From Saccharicrinis sp963675435 (GTDB taxonomy: Bacteria > Bacteroidota > Bacteroidia > Bacteroidales > Marinilabiliaceae), in NCBI GenBank assembly GCA_963675435.1, contig OY776216.1:4340001-4404000 (forward strand): DNA of 64,000 nt, given 5' to 3'. The first letter of the stretch is position 1, and each line of letters starts with the position of its first letter. Of the stretch, positions 9,318 to 18,343 are shown in pieces. The notes below the pieces were generated by a model that ran no database searches, was not told the DNA's origin, and saw only the letters and a program-made list of their open reading frames with translations. Position numbers and translations under genes: made by a program.

Positions 9318-11365
9318 TCGGGATAGAATAGTGGATTACTCCACCTATCCCCCCGCAGATCCGGACGTACAGAATTCCCGTATCCGGCTCCTCAGTTAAT
9401 ATGTTTAATTATCTGGTGCATGAATTTAAACATTATAATGAATTATTCTAGGTTTCGGGAGCTTAAAAAATTTCAATAACTCCCAGTACCCTTTCCACGT
9501 GTAGCTTTTGCGTTGACTCCTTCGGTTAAGCCATTTAAACCAAGCATATAGTGTTATTTGATATATTCGGTTTAGACTAACGAAGTTACCTCTGATGCCA
9601 AAATATTGATACAATCCCCGAAGTTTAGATTTTAGTATTTTACTCTGATCTTTTAGCTTCTCGTGTTTATGTATCCTGCAAGTATCCTTTATGTTTTGAA
9701 GGATGGCCTGCATTTTCTTTTGACGTGTTTTTCGCTTCACTACCCAATTGCCTCTTTGGCTTTTGCTCCAATAATGTGTAAATCCTAGAAAATCAAAGGT
9801 GGGTGGTTTAGTTTTTCCTTCTGGTGAAAATCTAATGAGCTTACTCTTTTCTGCATGAATGGTTAATCCATATTTATTCATTCGCTTGGGTAGTGTGTTA
9901 TTTACCCGCTGAGCATCTTCTGCATACTCAAATCCAATGATAAAATCATCGGCATAGCGTATCAAAAATATTTCGCCTTTAAGCAAGGGACGTACTATTT
10001 CATGTAACCATTTATCCAATGCATAATGCATATATACATTACAAAGCAATGGTGAAATAATATTTCCTTGCGGCGTGCCTCGTTTGCTTATTTGCAAGCT
10101 TTTACCATCTACAACACCTGCTTTTAGCCATCTTTCAATCAATTGCAAAATACACTTATCTTTAATCCGTTGACTTATAAGTGATAATAATGTACTATGT
10201 TCAAAGTTGTCGAAACAGCCCTGAATATCACAGTCCAGTATCCAATTAATATTGCGCTTCATACATTGATTGCGAAGGTTATTTAGTGCCTGATGGGCAC
10301 TACGTTTGGCTCGGAATCCATAGGAAAAATCGTAAAAGTCTTGTTCAAATATCAAATTAAGTATATCTGTTACTGCTCTTTGTACAATCTTATCCTCGGT
10401 AGTACTTATCCCTAATGGGCGTTGCTTCCCATTGCCCTTGTCTATCCATACTCTGCGGATGTTTGGGGCAAAGTAAGATTTACTCTTTAACCTTGCTTGG
10501 AGATTTTCTATACGCAGTTGTAAGTTCAACTCATATTCTTCTGCATTAACTTCATCTATTCCACTCGCTGCTGTTTTCCGCAGTTTACGGAAACTACTTA
10601 GCAAATATTCTTCCGTTAGATGATGCGCTAGTGAGGTAAAAACTTCGGTTGGACTTTCCTGCGCCTTGCGTTTTATACAACCAAATTTTGTTTGCCTGTT
10701 GGCGATTTCTCCGAGTAAATCCATGCTTTCTGTTTAGTTGAACCATATTAACTGACAATCCCCCTTCCCTCATTCGGGTCGCTCAGATGGTACTTCCCCG
10801 ATTTCATTGGTACTATGAGGCTGTTCTGACTTCTGTATGCCTTCTCTTTGACTCCGGTTGTCCCTTGTCGCTGATACCTGGTACACCATGTCATTTCCCT
10901 TGACTCTGTTAACATTGACATGGTTACGTTAACTGACTGGTGTTTCTTTTTGATGGTACACCCAAACCCCTTCTTGTCAGGAGCTATACAGATCTCCTAA
11001 GTTCCGAAGACTTCCCTTTGTATTCATGCCCTGCGCTTTGACCACGGTAGTTCTACAGCAGTAACCGTAAATATGCCACTGTAATTGCTGCCTTCCGGTA
11101 ACCGTACGCCGTCGGCTTAACTACAAATAAATACACTTTTTCGAGGCTGAATAACACGGCCTAAATACTCGCTTGCCGACTACTCTTCTGCTATCCTCAC
11201 GGAATCACCCAGTCGGTTCGCTTTCATCCTGCTTACGGGCTTTGGATGAGATGGACTTGCACCATCTGGAAATCATTAGCAAATTTCAGTAGATTGACTA
11301 CTTCCCAATGCTTTCGGCTTACGAAGAAGTTTCCCTACAAATGGCCTTCTTCTCTTAGCGTACAC
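9318..11365 (-). mobile_element. Group II intron copy 2 (IIC type), inserted in attC 5
   Basis: About 2.05 kb with the same 5' start (GTGTACG on the minus strand), domain V and domain VI as copy 1, and an intact RT. The exons are attC halves: the 3' exon is TTGTGTTTAATTGC, the core of the MORN-repeat cassette, and the 5' exon is the attC arm ending in ACTCACC. The splice junction therefore falls at the GTTGTG core. It lacks about 50 bases present in copy 1 near 2266-2317. Confidence 0.88.
9426..10724 (-). CDS. ltrA: Group II intron reverse transcriptase/maturase
   Basis: 432 aa, complete. RT core: first catalytic Asp in DCDIQGCFD (about 165-171), RGTPQGNIISPLLCN (215-229) and IRYADDFI (255-262). 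The C-terminal part (about 300-432) contains the basic thumb/domain X maturase region (RQKKMQAILQNIKD, GLYQYFGIRGN) that binds and folds the intron RNA. No HNH endonuclease domain follows, as in IIC introns, which insert at hairpins in single-stranded or replicating DNA. The protein both splices the intron and reverse-transcribes it at the target. Probably the active partner of the damaged copy at 550-1848. Confidence 0.95.
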   Translation of the reverse strand: MDLLGEIANRQTKFGCIKRKAQESPTEVFTSLAHHLTEEYLLSSFRKLRKTAASGIDEVNAEEYELNLQLRIENLQARLKSKSYFAPNIRRVWIDKGNGKQRPLGISTTEDKIVQRAVTDILNLIFEQDFYDFSYGFRAKRSAHQALNNLRNQCMKRNINWILDCDIQGCFDNFEHSTLLSLISQRIKDKCILQLIERWLKAGVVDGKSLQISKRGTPQGNIISPLLCNVYMHYALDKWLHEIVRPLLKGEIFLIRYADDFIIGFEYAEDAQRVNNTLPKRMNKYGLTIHAEKSKLIRFSPEGKTKPPTFDFLGFTHYWSKSQRGNWVVKRKTRQKKMQAILQNIKDTCRIHKHEKLKDQSKILKSKLRGLYQYFGIRGNFVSLNRIYQITLYAWFKWLNRRSQRKSYTWKGYWELLKFFKLPKPRIIHYNV

Positions 11366-11491
11366 GGTGAGTATAAGTTTTGAAGTGGATTGCGGGTGAT
11401 TCTCTTTCCTGTTACAGGCTAGATTACAAGCGGGTTGCCGCCGCCAGAACACCACAAAAACCACTTTAAAATTTATACATTGTTATAGCCC
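11366..11491 (-). repeat. attC-like site 5
   Basis: The inverse core AAACACAA lies at 9310-9317 beyond the intron. The next core is GTTATAGCCC (11482-11491). The arm GTATAAGTTTTGAAGTGG pairs with CCACTTTAAAATTTATAC. Confidence 0.78.
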
Positions 11492-12007
11492 GTTGTTTTG
11501 TGCTAGCTTCTTATTCAATCTAATTGTCCTTGTCCTTTTATTACTTTGCTTAAATTGAAAATACCATTTGCTATCAAAAGCAACTTGCATTTCATTATTT
11601 ATACTACTAGATAATTTTAAGCTAATAAGTTGCTTAGGTTTTAAGTTTAAATGAGTAAGAACATGCATTCTCTTTTCACCTTTTATTTCTTGATAAATAT
11701 CAAAATAAGACTTATTCTTTGTTAAAACTAGCAATTTTATGTCTCTCATAATCTGAGTTGATAAGGGAGATGTATTATAAAAATCTAATTGCATTGAAAT
11801 ATTTACAATCGTGTCTTTTCCAATGGTTTCAACATACTTAGCACTACCTGTATCAAACTCTGTTAGAGTATATCCAATTCTATTTTGAAATATTTTAACC
11901 TTTCCTAATCTTAAAAATTGATTCAGAGTGAAGCCAAGCAATACTCCAAAGAGCGAGCCACAAACCCCAATTATTGCAGATAAATTATTTGAATCTAATT
12001 TTATCAT
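11483..12007 (-). CDS. Cassette membrane-anchored protein (partner of DUF6602 gene)
   Basis: 174 aa with one N-terminal hydrophobic helix (about residues 9-29, LSAIIGVCGSLFGVLLGFTL), followed by a beta-rich domain of about 130 residues carrying a basic C-terminus (KRTRTIRLNKKLAQ). No family recognised. It is the second gene of a two-gene cassette, 21 bp behind the DUF6602 gene, and its TAA stop lies inside the attC core (CTATAAC), so the recombination site supplies the end of the gene. The pairing suggests a membrane partner for the nuclease-like protein, but the function is unknown. Confidence 0.7.
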   Translation of the reverse strand: MIKLDSNNLSAIIGVCGSLFGVLLGFTLNQFLRLGKVKIFQNRIGYTLTEFDTGSAKYVETIGKDTIVNISMQLDFYNTSPLSTQIMRDIKLLVLTKNKSYFDIYQEIKGEKRMHVLTHLNLKPKQLISLKLSSSINNEMQVAFDSKWYFQFKQSNKRTRTIRLNKKLAQNNGL

Positions 12008-12028
12008 TTAAGTTATTTTGATTAGACG

Positions 12029-12676
12029 TTAGTAAAGATTGTTAATATCTGGATTTATCCAAAATTCAGCCCCAACTTTCTTCTGTAAATTTCTAGAGTT
12101 CACAGCAAAATTAATAAGGTCAAAAATTCCCTTATGATTAATCTCCAAGTTATTTCCTTTTTTTTCTATTAGATATGTAAAATCTTCACATTCTAATAGC
12201 TTTGTTAATTCATTATTACCAGATAGATTATTGTACTCAACAACACATATTACTCCAAGAAATTTTGGAATTAAGTCTGGAGCAAAATTAGGTAACAATT
12301 GACTAGCAATTTTCCTTTTTGTATTTAAGTCAGAAAGACCAGCGCTATAATCCGTCCGTTTTATTTCAAGAACACCAAAAACACTAAATTGTGGAACTAA
12401 AGCAAATTCTTCTATTTGAAAAATTGGAGGATATGGATTAGGTTCGTAAAGTATTATATCCAATTGAGGCAATTCAGCTTCATTATAATTATTGGGAGAA
12501 ATAATGCTCCCTGTGCACAATTTAATTGGAGAGATTGATTTTTTCAAAAAGTCCACAACTATTTTTTCAGCATATTGACCAATTAACGATGTATTCTTTG
12601 TAAATTTCAGTATAGAATCAATAGTTTTTAATGAGTGTCCTAAATTTTCCGCGTATTCTTTAAAGTATTCATTCAT
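12029..12676 (-). CDS. Cassette protein, DUF6602 nuclease-like domain
   Basis: 215 aa, cytoplasmic. The core matches the DUF6602 pattern: IGQYAEKIVVDFLKK (about 33-47), CTGSII (58-63), QLDIILYEP (about 71-79) and FGVLEIKRT (about 100-108). The Asp plus E-x-K arrangement is that of a PD-(D/E)xK nuclease-like fold. DUF6602 proteins are frequent in genomic islands and near defence genes; catalytic activity is inferred only. First gene of a two-gene cassette (GTTATAGCCC at 11482, GGGCTATAAC at 12720). Confidence 0.72.
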   Translation of the reverse strand: MNEYFKEYAENLGHSLKTIDSILKFTKNTSLIGQYAEKIVVDFLKKSISPIKLCTGSIISPNNYNEAELPQLDIILYEPNPYPPIFQIEEFALVPQFSVFGVLEIKRTDYSAGLSDLNTKRKIASQLLPNFAPDLIPKFLGVICVVEYNNLSGNNELTKLLECEDFTYLIEKKGNNLEINHKGIFDLINFAVNSRNLQKKVGAEFWINPDINNLY

Positions 12677-12719
12677 ATAAACTTCTTTTTTCTAATACTA
12701 ATTATCGCAATCCACCAAT

Positions 12720-12852
12720 GGGCTATAACGTTTGACAATATGAAACGGTTGGGTTTTCGGGCTGCGTTCCTGTCCACCGGCAAAAATGCTGAAGCGAGAA
12801 TCAAACCTTTGCAAACCACTGAACCCCAACTATTTTATATTGTGTGTTGTGC
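12720..12852 (-). repeat. attC-like site 6
   Basis: The inverse core is GGGCTATAAC (12720-12729), exactly complementary to the core at 11482. The next core is GTTGTGC (12846-12852). The arm ACAATATGAAACGGTTGGG pairs imperfectly with CCCAACTATTTTATATTGT. Confidence 0.78.
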
Positions 12853-13213
12853 TTAGTTTTTTTTTATTTTTTAAATCATCTTTTGGCACATAGCTAGAGA
12901 AAAATTCCCTTTTCCCTTTTGAGTCTAATCTACCAATAATAGTGGCTGTCGAAGACTTACTTAATTCAATGTTTGGACTAAGATGTAAATGTTCACGAGC
13001 ACCATTTGGCAAATATTTATCATTTACTTCCTCTTGATTCAACTCAGCTAAATAAATTAGTTGTTTTGCAAGTGATTTTAAACCTTCTGGGTCTCCATGA
13101 ATTAATATTTCATTCCACTTTTCAATTTTCCCTTCAAATTCGTCTTCATTTTCAATTACTTTGATGTCAAGATGTCCATCAATTTCATTTCCTTTTTCAA
13201 TATTGTAATTCAT
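12830..13213 (-). CDS. Imm32-like immunity protein in a cassette
   Basis: 127 aa, soluble and acidic. Residues about 34-95 (EILIHGDPEGLKSLAKQL, AREHLHLSPN, SSTATIIGRLDSKG) fit the Imm32 immunity family. Members of such families protect a cell from toxins delivered by neighbours and are found without the toxin in integron cassettes and immunity islands. The last seven or so residues are encoded by attC sequence past the core at 12846. It follows the interrupted gene at 13221-13733 by 7 bp in the same cassette. Family match is from motif recall. Confidence 0.68.
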   Translation of the reverse strand: MNYNIEKGNEIDGHLDIKVIENEDEFEGKIEKWNEILIHGDPEGLKSLAKQLIYLAELNQEEVNDKYLPNGAREHLHLSPNIELSKSSTATIIGRLDSKGKREFFSSYVPKDDLKNKKKLSTTHNIK

Positions 13214-13220
13214 GTGTATA

Positions 13221-13733
13221 TTATTTCAGAATATGTAATCCAGCTTTTTCAGCAATTTCTAATATTGGTTTTATTTTCATTTCATCCGAGTACCAGATAA
13301 TATTTGTCCAATCCCATTCTTCGTTATAAATAGCAGAAAATTCTGGCAAAATCAAACTGTATCTTCTCCCACTTTGAGACCATAAATTATTAAAATCACA
13401 TTTTTTTAGAAGGTCAGTATAGGTCAATGGTTTTTTAATAAAAATTCTATAGTTTCGTTTATATTTCCAGAGATATGTTTCTGTCGAATTGTATAAACCC
13501 TCAATTACTCTTTCGAATTTCTCTCGACGACTGTTTAACTCGTTCTTATCATTGTCTATAAAAATCAATTTATCGGCTTCATCCTTTGTCAACTAATGGT
13601 CAAAAACGCTTATGAATATTTTCTTATAAATTCCAGTTTCAATAAATGATTCATCTTCCTCTAAAACTTTCCTAAAGTCAGGAAGTCTTTTCTTTATTGA
13701 TTTTAATTCTTTGTCTGAAATATTTGAAATCAT
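13221..13733 (-). pseudogene. Cassette gene of unknown function, amber-interrupted
   Basis: The 170-codon frame starts at ATG 13733 and contains one in-frame TAG at 13593-13595 (codon 47). The first part reads MISNISDKELKSIKKRLPDF through FISVFDH; the second continues LTKDEADKLIFIDNDKNE to AEKAGLHILK. Translation could restart at the TTG directly after the stop, but the continuity of frame and composition argues for one gene with a nonsense mutation, or a sequencing error. No family recognised. First gene of the cassette that also carries the Imm32-like protein, so a toxin-immunity relationship is conceivable but unsupported. Confidence 0.6.
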
Positions 13734-13762
13734 ATAGTTCTGAGGTTTCGTTCGGTTAAATT

Positions 13763-13897
13763 AAGCACAACGGTTGGCATAACCGCAGTTGCGTTGCTTC
13801 GGCTTTGCTCCTATTTAATTTATTGATAAACATAATCATATTTTACTACCGTTGCAAATTGCTAAAAGCTATTGCGGTTGATGCTGGGTTATATGGC
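13763..13897 (-). repeat. attC-like site 7
   Basis: The inverse core is AAGCACAAC (13763-13771), matching the core GTTGTGCTTAG at 12846. The next core is GTTATATGGC (13888-13897). The arms GGCATAACCGCAGTTGCG and AGCTATTGCGGTTGATGC pair with small bulges. Confidence 0.75.
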
Positions 13898-14704
13898 GTA
13901 ATTATTATTTTCAAAAAATATTCTGACATTATTATCAGTTCGGACAGGTATTCCCTCTATTTTCCCAGGAATCCAAATTGGATAATTTTCTTTTATATAA
14001 TCAACCGCAATTTCATATAGTTCTTGTTTAAGCTTTTCATTATTCTTTGTGTTGGATGCAAAATAACTTATATAAAACCCATTTATAGTACTATCCTTTT
14101 CAACGATAAAACTTAAATCAAAAAATGGCCATTCTCCATTTTCAGATCCATCATTTTCTATCTTTAAATTTTTGATTTTTATTGTTGTCAAATAATCATT
14201 CGTCCTTTCATTTTCAGAAGGTAACCTTGGTCTTTCATCACAACCCCATTGTTGTACAACTTTATCATGTAAATCTGCATTTTGAAGAAATAGGCTATCA
14301 GCCTGTCTATGAATATTATTTTTAAAATCAATTCCAAATTTTTCTATAATAGTTTTATCCATATAAGCTCCATAACAACCTTGAGTTTGTCCAACTTCTT
14401 CAACACAGCTGAATAAATCCACATCAAATTGCAATCCATTTTCTTTACACAGTTTTCTCAATTCACTTTCATATCTTAGTGTACCAGTTCCTAAACCAAC
14501 ACTTTGTGTTAAAACAATTTTCCCATTTGCAATATCTTCTTGTGCTCTTTTAATCTCAGAAATACAAAGAGTATCATTCTTATTAGGATTTGCTATATAA
14601 GCAATCTGAGGAGGAAGGTCTATATTATTTAAGTAATCACTTCTTTTATTTTGCAAACAAGAAGTAATTATTAATAGTATTAAAATTATTGTTGTGTACT
14701 TCAT
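13889..14704 (-). CDS. Cassette lipoprotein, unknown function
   Basis: 271 aa from the chosen ATG, which begins a clear lipoprotein signal (MKYTTIILILLIITSC, Cys16). An ATG nine codons upstream lies inside the attC core and is unlikely to be used. The mature protein has four further cysteines in CKENG, FSCVEEVGQTQGCYG and WGCDERPR, possibly forming disulfides outside the inner membrane. No family recognised. The stop codon TAA lies in the core GTTATATGGC; the matching GCCATATAAC is at 14713-14722, only 8 bp upstream of the start. Confidence 0.7.
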   Translation of the reverse strand: MKYTTIILILLIITSCLQNKRSDYLNNIDLPPQIAYIANPNKNDTLCISEIKRAQEDIANGKIVLTQSVGLGTGTLRYESELRKLCKENGLQFDVDLFSCVEEVGQTQGCYGAYMDKTIIEKFGIDFKNNIHRQADSLFLQNADLHDKVVQQWGCDERPRLPSENERTNDYLTTIKIKNLKIENDGSENGEWPFFDLSFIVEKDSTINGFYISYFASNTKNNEKLKQELYEIAVDYIKENYPIWIPGKIEGIPVRTDNNVRIFFENNNYAI

Positions 14705-14712
14705 TTTTTTAT

Positions 14713-14907
14713 GCCATATAACGATACGCATATGAGGCGTGTGGGGATTGAAATAGTCCGACCTCTCAAAACCTCACTTAGCCCATTGCTTTTCAATAGG
14801 CTAAATTAATAAGAAAGTGTCGATTTAAAAGCAATGGGCGGACAAATTGAATGCACCACCCTTCGCAAATCACCTGCACCCCACATGACTTATATGCAGT
14901 GTTGAAC
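14713..14907 (-). repeat. attC-like site 8
   Basis: The inverse core is GCCATATAAC (14713-14722) and the next core GTTGAAC (14901-14907). Outer arms ATGAGGCGTGTGGGG and CCCCACATGACTTAT pair; an inner stem pairs AGCCCATTGCTTTTC with TTAAAAGCAATGGGC. Long form, closely related to site 2. The cassette to its right has been replaced by the IS91-type element. Confidence 0.72.
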
Positions 14908-14991
14908 TAAACCTCCTACGTCGGTAGACAACGAGGTTTTGACGGTAAAATACCGCATCTTTGTATTTCAATTTTAATAAACTGATTAAAG

Positions 14992-15862
14992 ATGAAAAAA
15001 AAGTTTAACAACACCAAAGAGTGTTGAGGCATTATTGCACAATCTGCATGTAAGAATGGAAGTAGCGCATTTTTCTAATAGCTCAATTGCTAATTATATG
15101 CGTTCTACTAAGCTACTCTGCTTATTTTCCGGTAAGCTACCTGATGAGCTTTCGGAAATGGAAATATATGAGTTTCTGCTGTATCTTAAAAACGATCAAA
15201 AGCTGAGTCGGTCTACCATCAGAAATTACTTACAGGGGCTGCGTTTTATGTATAAAAGCGTGTATAAGCGCATTGATATTATTTCTGATGTACCTTACCC
15301 TAAAGCTACAAAGTATCTACCCTTGATCCCTACCGGGAAAGAACTGCTGCAATTATTTAATGCTGCCATAAGTCCAAAGCACAGACTATTACTAAAAGTT
15401 ATTTATTCAGCTGGTTTGCGCAAAAGTGAGATTATCAACCTTAAAATTGAGCATCTCGATTTTAAAAACCATCGTATTTATATTAAAGACAGTAAAGGCA
15501 ATAAAGACAGATACGCTGTTTTGGCCCAATCACTCATTCCTGAAATAAAGCACTATTTACATCAATTTAAACCGCAGGTATATTTATTTAATGGCAGGTA
15601 TAAAGGTAAACCTTATAGCGACGAGGCTGTAAAGTGGGGTTTTCAATATGCTCTGGATAGGTCTGGCATTGAAAAGCACTTTACACCTCACTCTTTGAGA
15701 CATGCTTTTGCATCACACTTGTTGGCAATTGGCGTTGACATTGTGTCTATACAAAAAATGATGGGGCACGATGATATCAGAACCACCATGGTATACCTGC
15801 AAATTAGCAACAACCTAAAATCAAACCCTATGATTTCGCCTTTAGACAGGCTGCAACGATGA
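14992..15862 (+). pseudogene. Tyrosine recombinase of the IS91-type element (5' frameshift)
   Basis: A tyrosine recombinase of about 290 codons. The open frame itself begins at TTG 15035, but the natural start is probably ATG 14992: removing one A from the A8 run at 14995-15002 joins MKK to SLTTPKSVEALLHNLHV in frame. Visible parts: SAM-like N-terminal domain (about 1-90), GLRKSEI with the first catalytic Arg, HSLRHAFASHLL (HxxR), MGHDDIRTTMVYL with the second His and the Tyr nucleophile. Such enzymes accompany IS91 transposases in Bacteroidota; their contribution to movement is unclear. It could still be translated from a downstream start. Confidence 0.72.
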
Positions 15863-17068
15863 GCTATAGTAAACCCATATTTGATATTGGTGCTATTATC
15901 AGGGATCATAAACACAGTGTGATTGAGGCCGGACATTTAAATGCGCATAAGAAAAAGGTGTTTACAAACCTGGGAAATTGCAGAACGGCTGCTCTAGGCT
16001 ATCATCAGGATAAATGTAACAACTCAGAATGTGGTCATGAGCAATATTCATACAATAGTTGCAGAGACAGGCACTGCCCTAAATGTAATGGTCTGAAAAA
16101 GGAAAGGTGGCTGATAGATCGAGAATCAGATCTTTTACCCATCAAATATTTTCATGTGGTATTTACCGTTCCCGAACAGCTAAATCCTTTGTTTATAGAT
16201 CATCCCAGAGATATGTACAATGTACTTTTTAGGGCAGCATGGGATACCATTAAACAGTTTGCTCTGGATTATAAACATTTGGGCGCTCAAACCGGTATGA
16301 TTGCCATTTTGCATACCTGGGGACAAAACCTGGTTTTTCATCCACATGTACATTGCATTGTGCCGGGCGGTGGTTTAACCCCTCAAAACAAATGGAAAAA
16401 TACAAAAAGTAAAGGTAAGTTTTTATATCCTGTTAAAGCCTTAAGTGCTGTTTTTAGAGGTAAGTTTTGCGATTACCTGATGGACTTACACAATAAGGGA
16501 ACCATTACTTTAAAAACTACTTTTGAACCAGAGCGTAAATACCTGCATCCTTTTTATAAAAATAAATGGGTGGTATATGCTAAATTACCCATGCACAATT
16601 CTAAGCAAGTGCTGGAATACTTGGCTAGGTATACTCATAGAGTTGCAATTAGTAACCAGCGTATTAAAAGCCTGGATGATAATAATGTGTATTTTTCGTG
16701 GCTCAACTACAAAAACGCTAAAGTGGATGTGATGCATCTTTCTTATTTTGAGTTTCTGCGAAGACTTTCCATGCATATACTTCCTCCCGCTTTTATGAAA
16801 ATAAGGCATTATGGGTTTCTAGGTTCCTCTAAAAAGAAACTGTGCTTAGAGATCATCCGGAAAATATTTAATGCTTGCTCCCCGGAATCTAAAAAAAGGG
16901 ATCCCTTGGAAGGAATTATTTGTGCTGCTTTTTGGCCATCCTCACGATCAATGCCCAAAATGTAAACAAGGCACCATGCAACGTATAGCCTCTTTTAAGC
17001 CGGCTATCAGAGGTAGTCCCAACTCAATAAAAAATACAAAATCAACTCAATCTGCCTCTATATCATAA
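15859..17068 (+). pseudogene. IS91 family transposase (3' frameshift)
   Basis: The frame stays open for 368 codons, to 16965. An N-terminal zinc ribbon (CNNSECGHEQYSYNSCRDRHCPKCNG cysteines, about residues 53-78) is followed by the HUH-type nuclease region (FHPHVHCIVPGGG) and YLARYTHRVAISNQRI with the conserved tyrosine. After FWPSS the frame ends early, while the +1 frame continues FGHPHDQCPKCKQGTMQRIASF to 17068, the expected zinc-binding tail. One extra T in the TTTTT run near 16928-16932 explains the shift. The enzyme performs rolling-circle transposition; this copy may be inactive unless the shift is an assembly error. Confidence 0.8.
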
Positions 17069-17155
17069 ACGCCGCCTTTGGTGTAATGGGAAAGGTATGT
17101 CTTATAACCAACAAAAAGAGCTAAATCAACTGTCGATTTATACATTGAGGTGGTT

Positions 17156-17386
17156 TTAACTCTTTATTTTCTTGGGAGTGGTCCCGTTCTTACGGTTTAC
17201 TTTTGACTGATTATCATTTGAGCGCTCTTCATGTATATGAATGTCTAGTTCTGCTTTCATTGCACTCTCTAAGAGATCCTTTATCATGGGAAGCATTACA
17301 TTATCTGCCCCACTTAAACCTTTACCCTCTCGAATCCCTTGTATCGCTGCTTCTTTAAACTTTTCGTAATCAAATTCTTTTGTCAT
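17156..17386 (-). pseudogene. IS256-family transposase, N-terminal remnant
   Basis: 76 codons matching the start of Mutator/IS256-type transposases: FDYEKFKEAAIQGIREGKGL, NVMLPMIKDLLESAMKAELDIHIHEER and the basic NRKNGTTPKKIKS. Full-length proteins are about 400 aa, so over 80 percent is missing, including the whole catalytic domain. It lies between the IS91-type element and the next cassette, and marks an older insertion cut down by later events. Confidence 0.75.
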
Positions 17387-17427
17387 GATGCAAAGTTATT
17401 GTCTTTTTAATTTCTCATGACACAGAG

Positions 17428-18027
17428 TTATGAACACTCTCCCCAAATACCTCTTTTAGGAATATTAAGTGATTTAATCCATGAATTTAATCTGAACGCT
17501 AGTATAATATTAACAACGTATATAATTATCACAAAGAATAGATTTATATAGCGTGTCCATTCGTTCAATTGTAATTGAGTTTCTAGACTATGATATTTTA
17601 CTATAATTGTTTCTGATAGCATTTGTAATAAAGGAGAAATAATTCTACTTAATACAAGTAAAATTAATATTGGTATGAGTGATTGAATTAAATTAATTTT
17701 TGTCCTTATGCTTTGAATAATAATTATAATTGCCATTAATAAGAGGGCATATTCACCATAAATAAGTCCTATTATCAGCCAAGTCCATTTGTCTAATGTA
17801 AGTTTGTCAGATTTCAAAAAGAACCAGACTCCAATAATCAGTGGACATAAATATGAAAATTGTAATATAACCGACCCAAACAGCATAGTCTTTAAAGTTG
17901 AATCGAACAATACATTTATTGATATTGAGTTTTGAAAAATCCAGATTAATGGAACTCCAATTAATTTAATTATCACTATCAAAAGAAGTACAATTAATGA
18001 AAATATTTTATTCAATTTTATTGGCAT
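17428..18027 (-). CDS. Cassette integral membrane protein, unknown function
   Basis: 199 aa and very hydrophobic, with about five or six membrane segments: residues about 9-29, 43-68, 80-103, 112-134 and 158-180. No charged active-site motif and no recognised family. The stop overlaps the core-like GTTATGA (17424-17430). The far edge, GCCCCATAAC (18204), agrees in only the first six core bases, so this cassette boundary is less perfect than the others. Confidence 0.6.
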   Translation of the reverse strand: MPIKLNKIFSLIVLLLIVIIKLIGVPLIWIFQNSISINVLFDSTLKTMLFGSVILQFSYLCPLIIGVWFFLKSDKLTLDKWTWLIIGLIYGEYALLLMAIIIIIQSIRTKINLIQSLIPILILLVLSRIISPLLQMLSETIIVKYHSLETQLQLNEWTRYINLFFVIIIYVVNIILAFRLNSWIKSLNIPKRGIWGECS

Positions 18028-18203
18028 ATATAGTACTTGTTTTAATTTAACTCTTAAGTTGTAAATATTATGGGACTTATATCAACGTTCAAACTATTCA
18101 AATTTTCAACTGATATTCTAATAATTTACCCCCACCCATAAATTATCACAACATAAATATGAATAAAGAAATTAATAATCGCCTCTCTCGAAAAACTGGG
18201 AAT

Positions 18204-18339
18204 GCCCCATAACGGTGGCAATATGCGGAGGCCGGGATTTCGGAGCTCCAACTTGTCAAACCGTTACAATTTTTATTAAATGTACAATGGTTTAAATTAC
18301 CCACATCCCCCGGCTTACGTATATTGCGTGTTATGGCCT
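18204..18339 (-). repeat. attC-like site 9
   Basis: The inverse core is GCCCCATAAC (18204-18213) and the next core GTTATGGCCT (18330-18339). The arm GGCAATATGCGGAGGCCGGG pairs with CCCCGGCTTACGTATATTGC. Confidence 0.78.
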
Positions 18340-18343
18340 GTTT

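Larger units (their letters stand above)
14908..17130 (+). mobile_element. IS91-type element with recombinase and transposase ORFs
   Basis: A rolling-circle type element carrying a tyrosine recombinase gene overlapping by 4 bp (ATGA) an IS91-family transposase, an arrangement common in Bacteroidota. The left end starts near the attC core GTTGAAC with a short hairpin (AAACCTC, GAGGTTT, about 14909-14940). The right end is not sharply defined; the sequence ATTTATACATTG near 17137-17148 resembles an attC arm. Both ORFs seem to carry single-base homopolymer frameshifts. Boundaries are approximate. Confidence 0.7.

Noticed and set aside
11276..11464. 62-codon ORF at the intron/attC junction
   Set aside because: It spans the 5' end of the group II intron and attC 5; a by-product of structured RNA and palindrome sequence.
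15035..15862. The tyrosine recombinase as the integrase of the cassette array
   Set aside because: It overlaps an IS91-type transposase by 4 bp and reads with it, so it belongs to that mobile element and not to the array.
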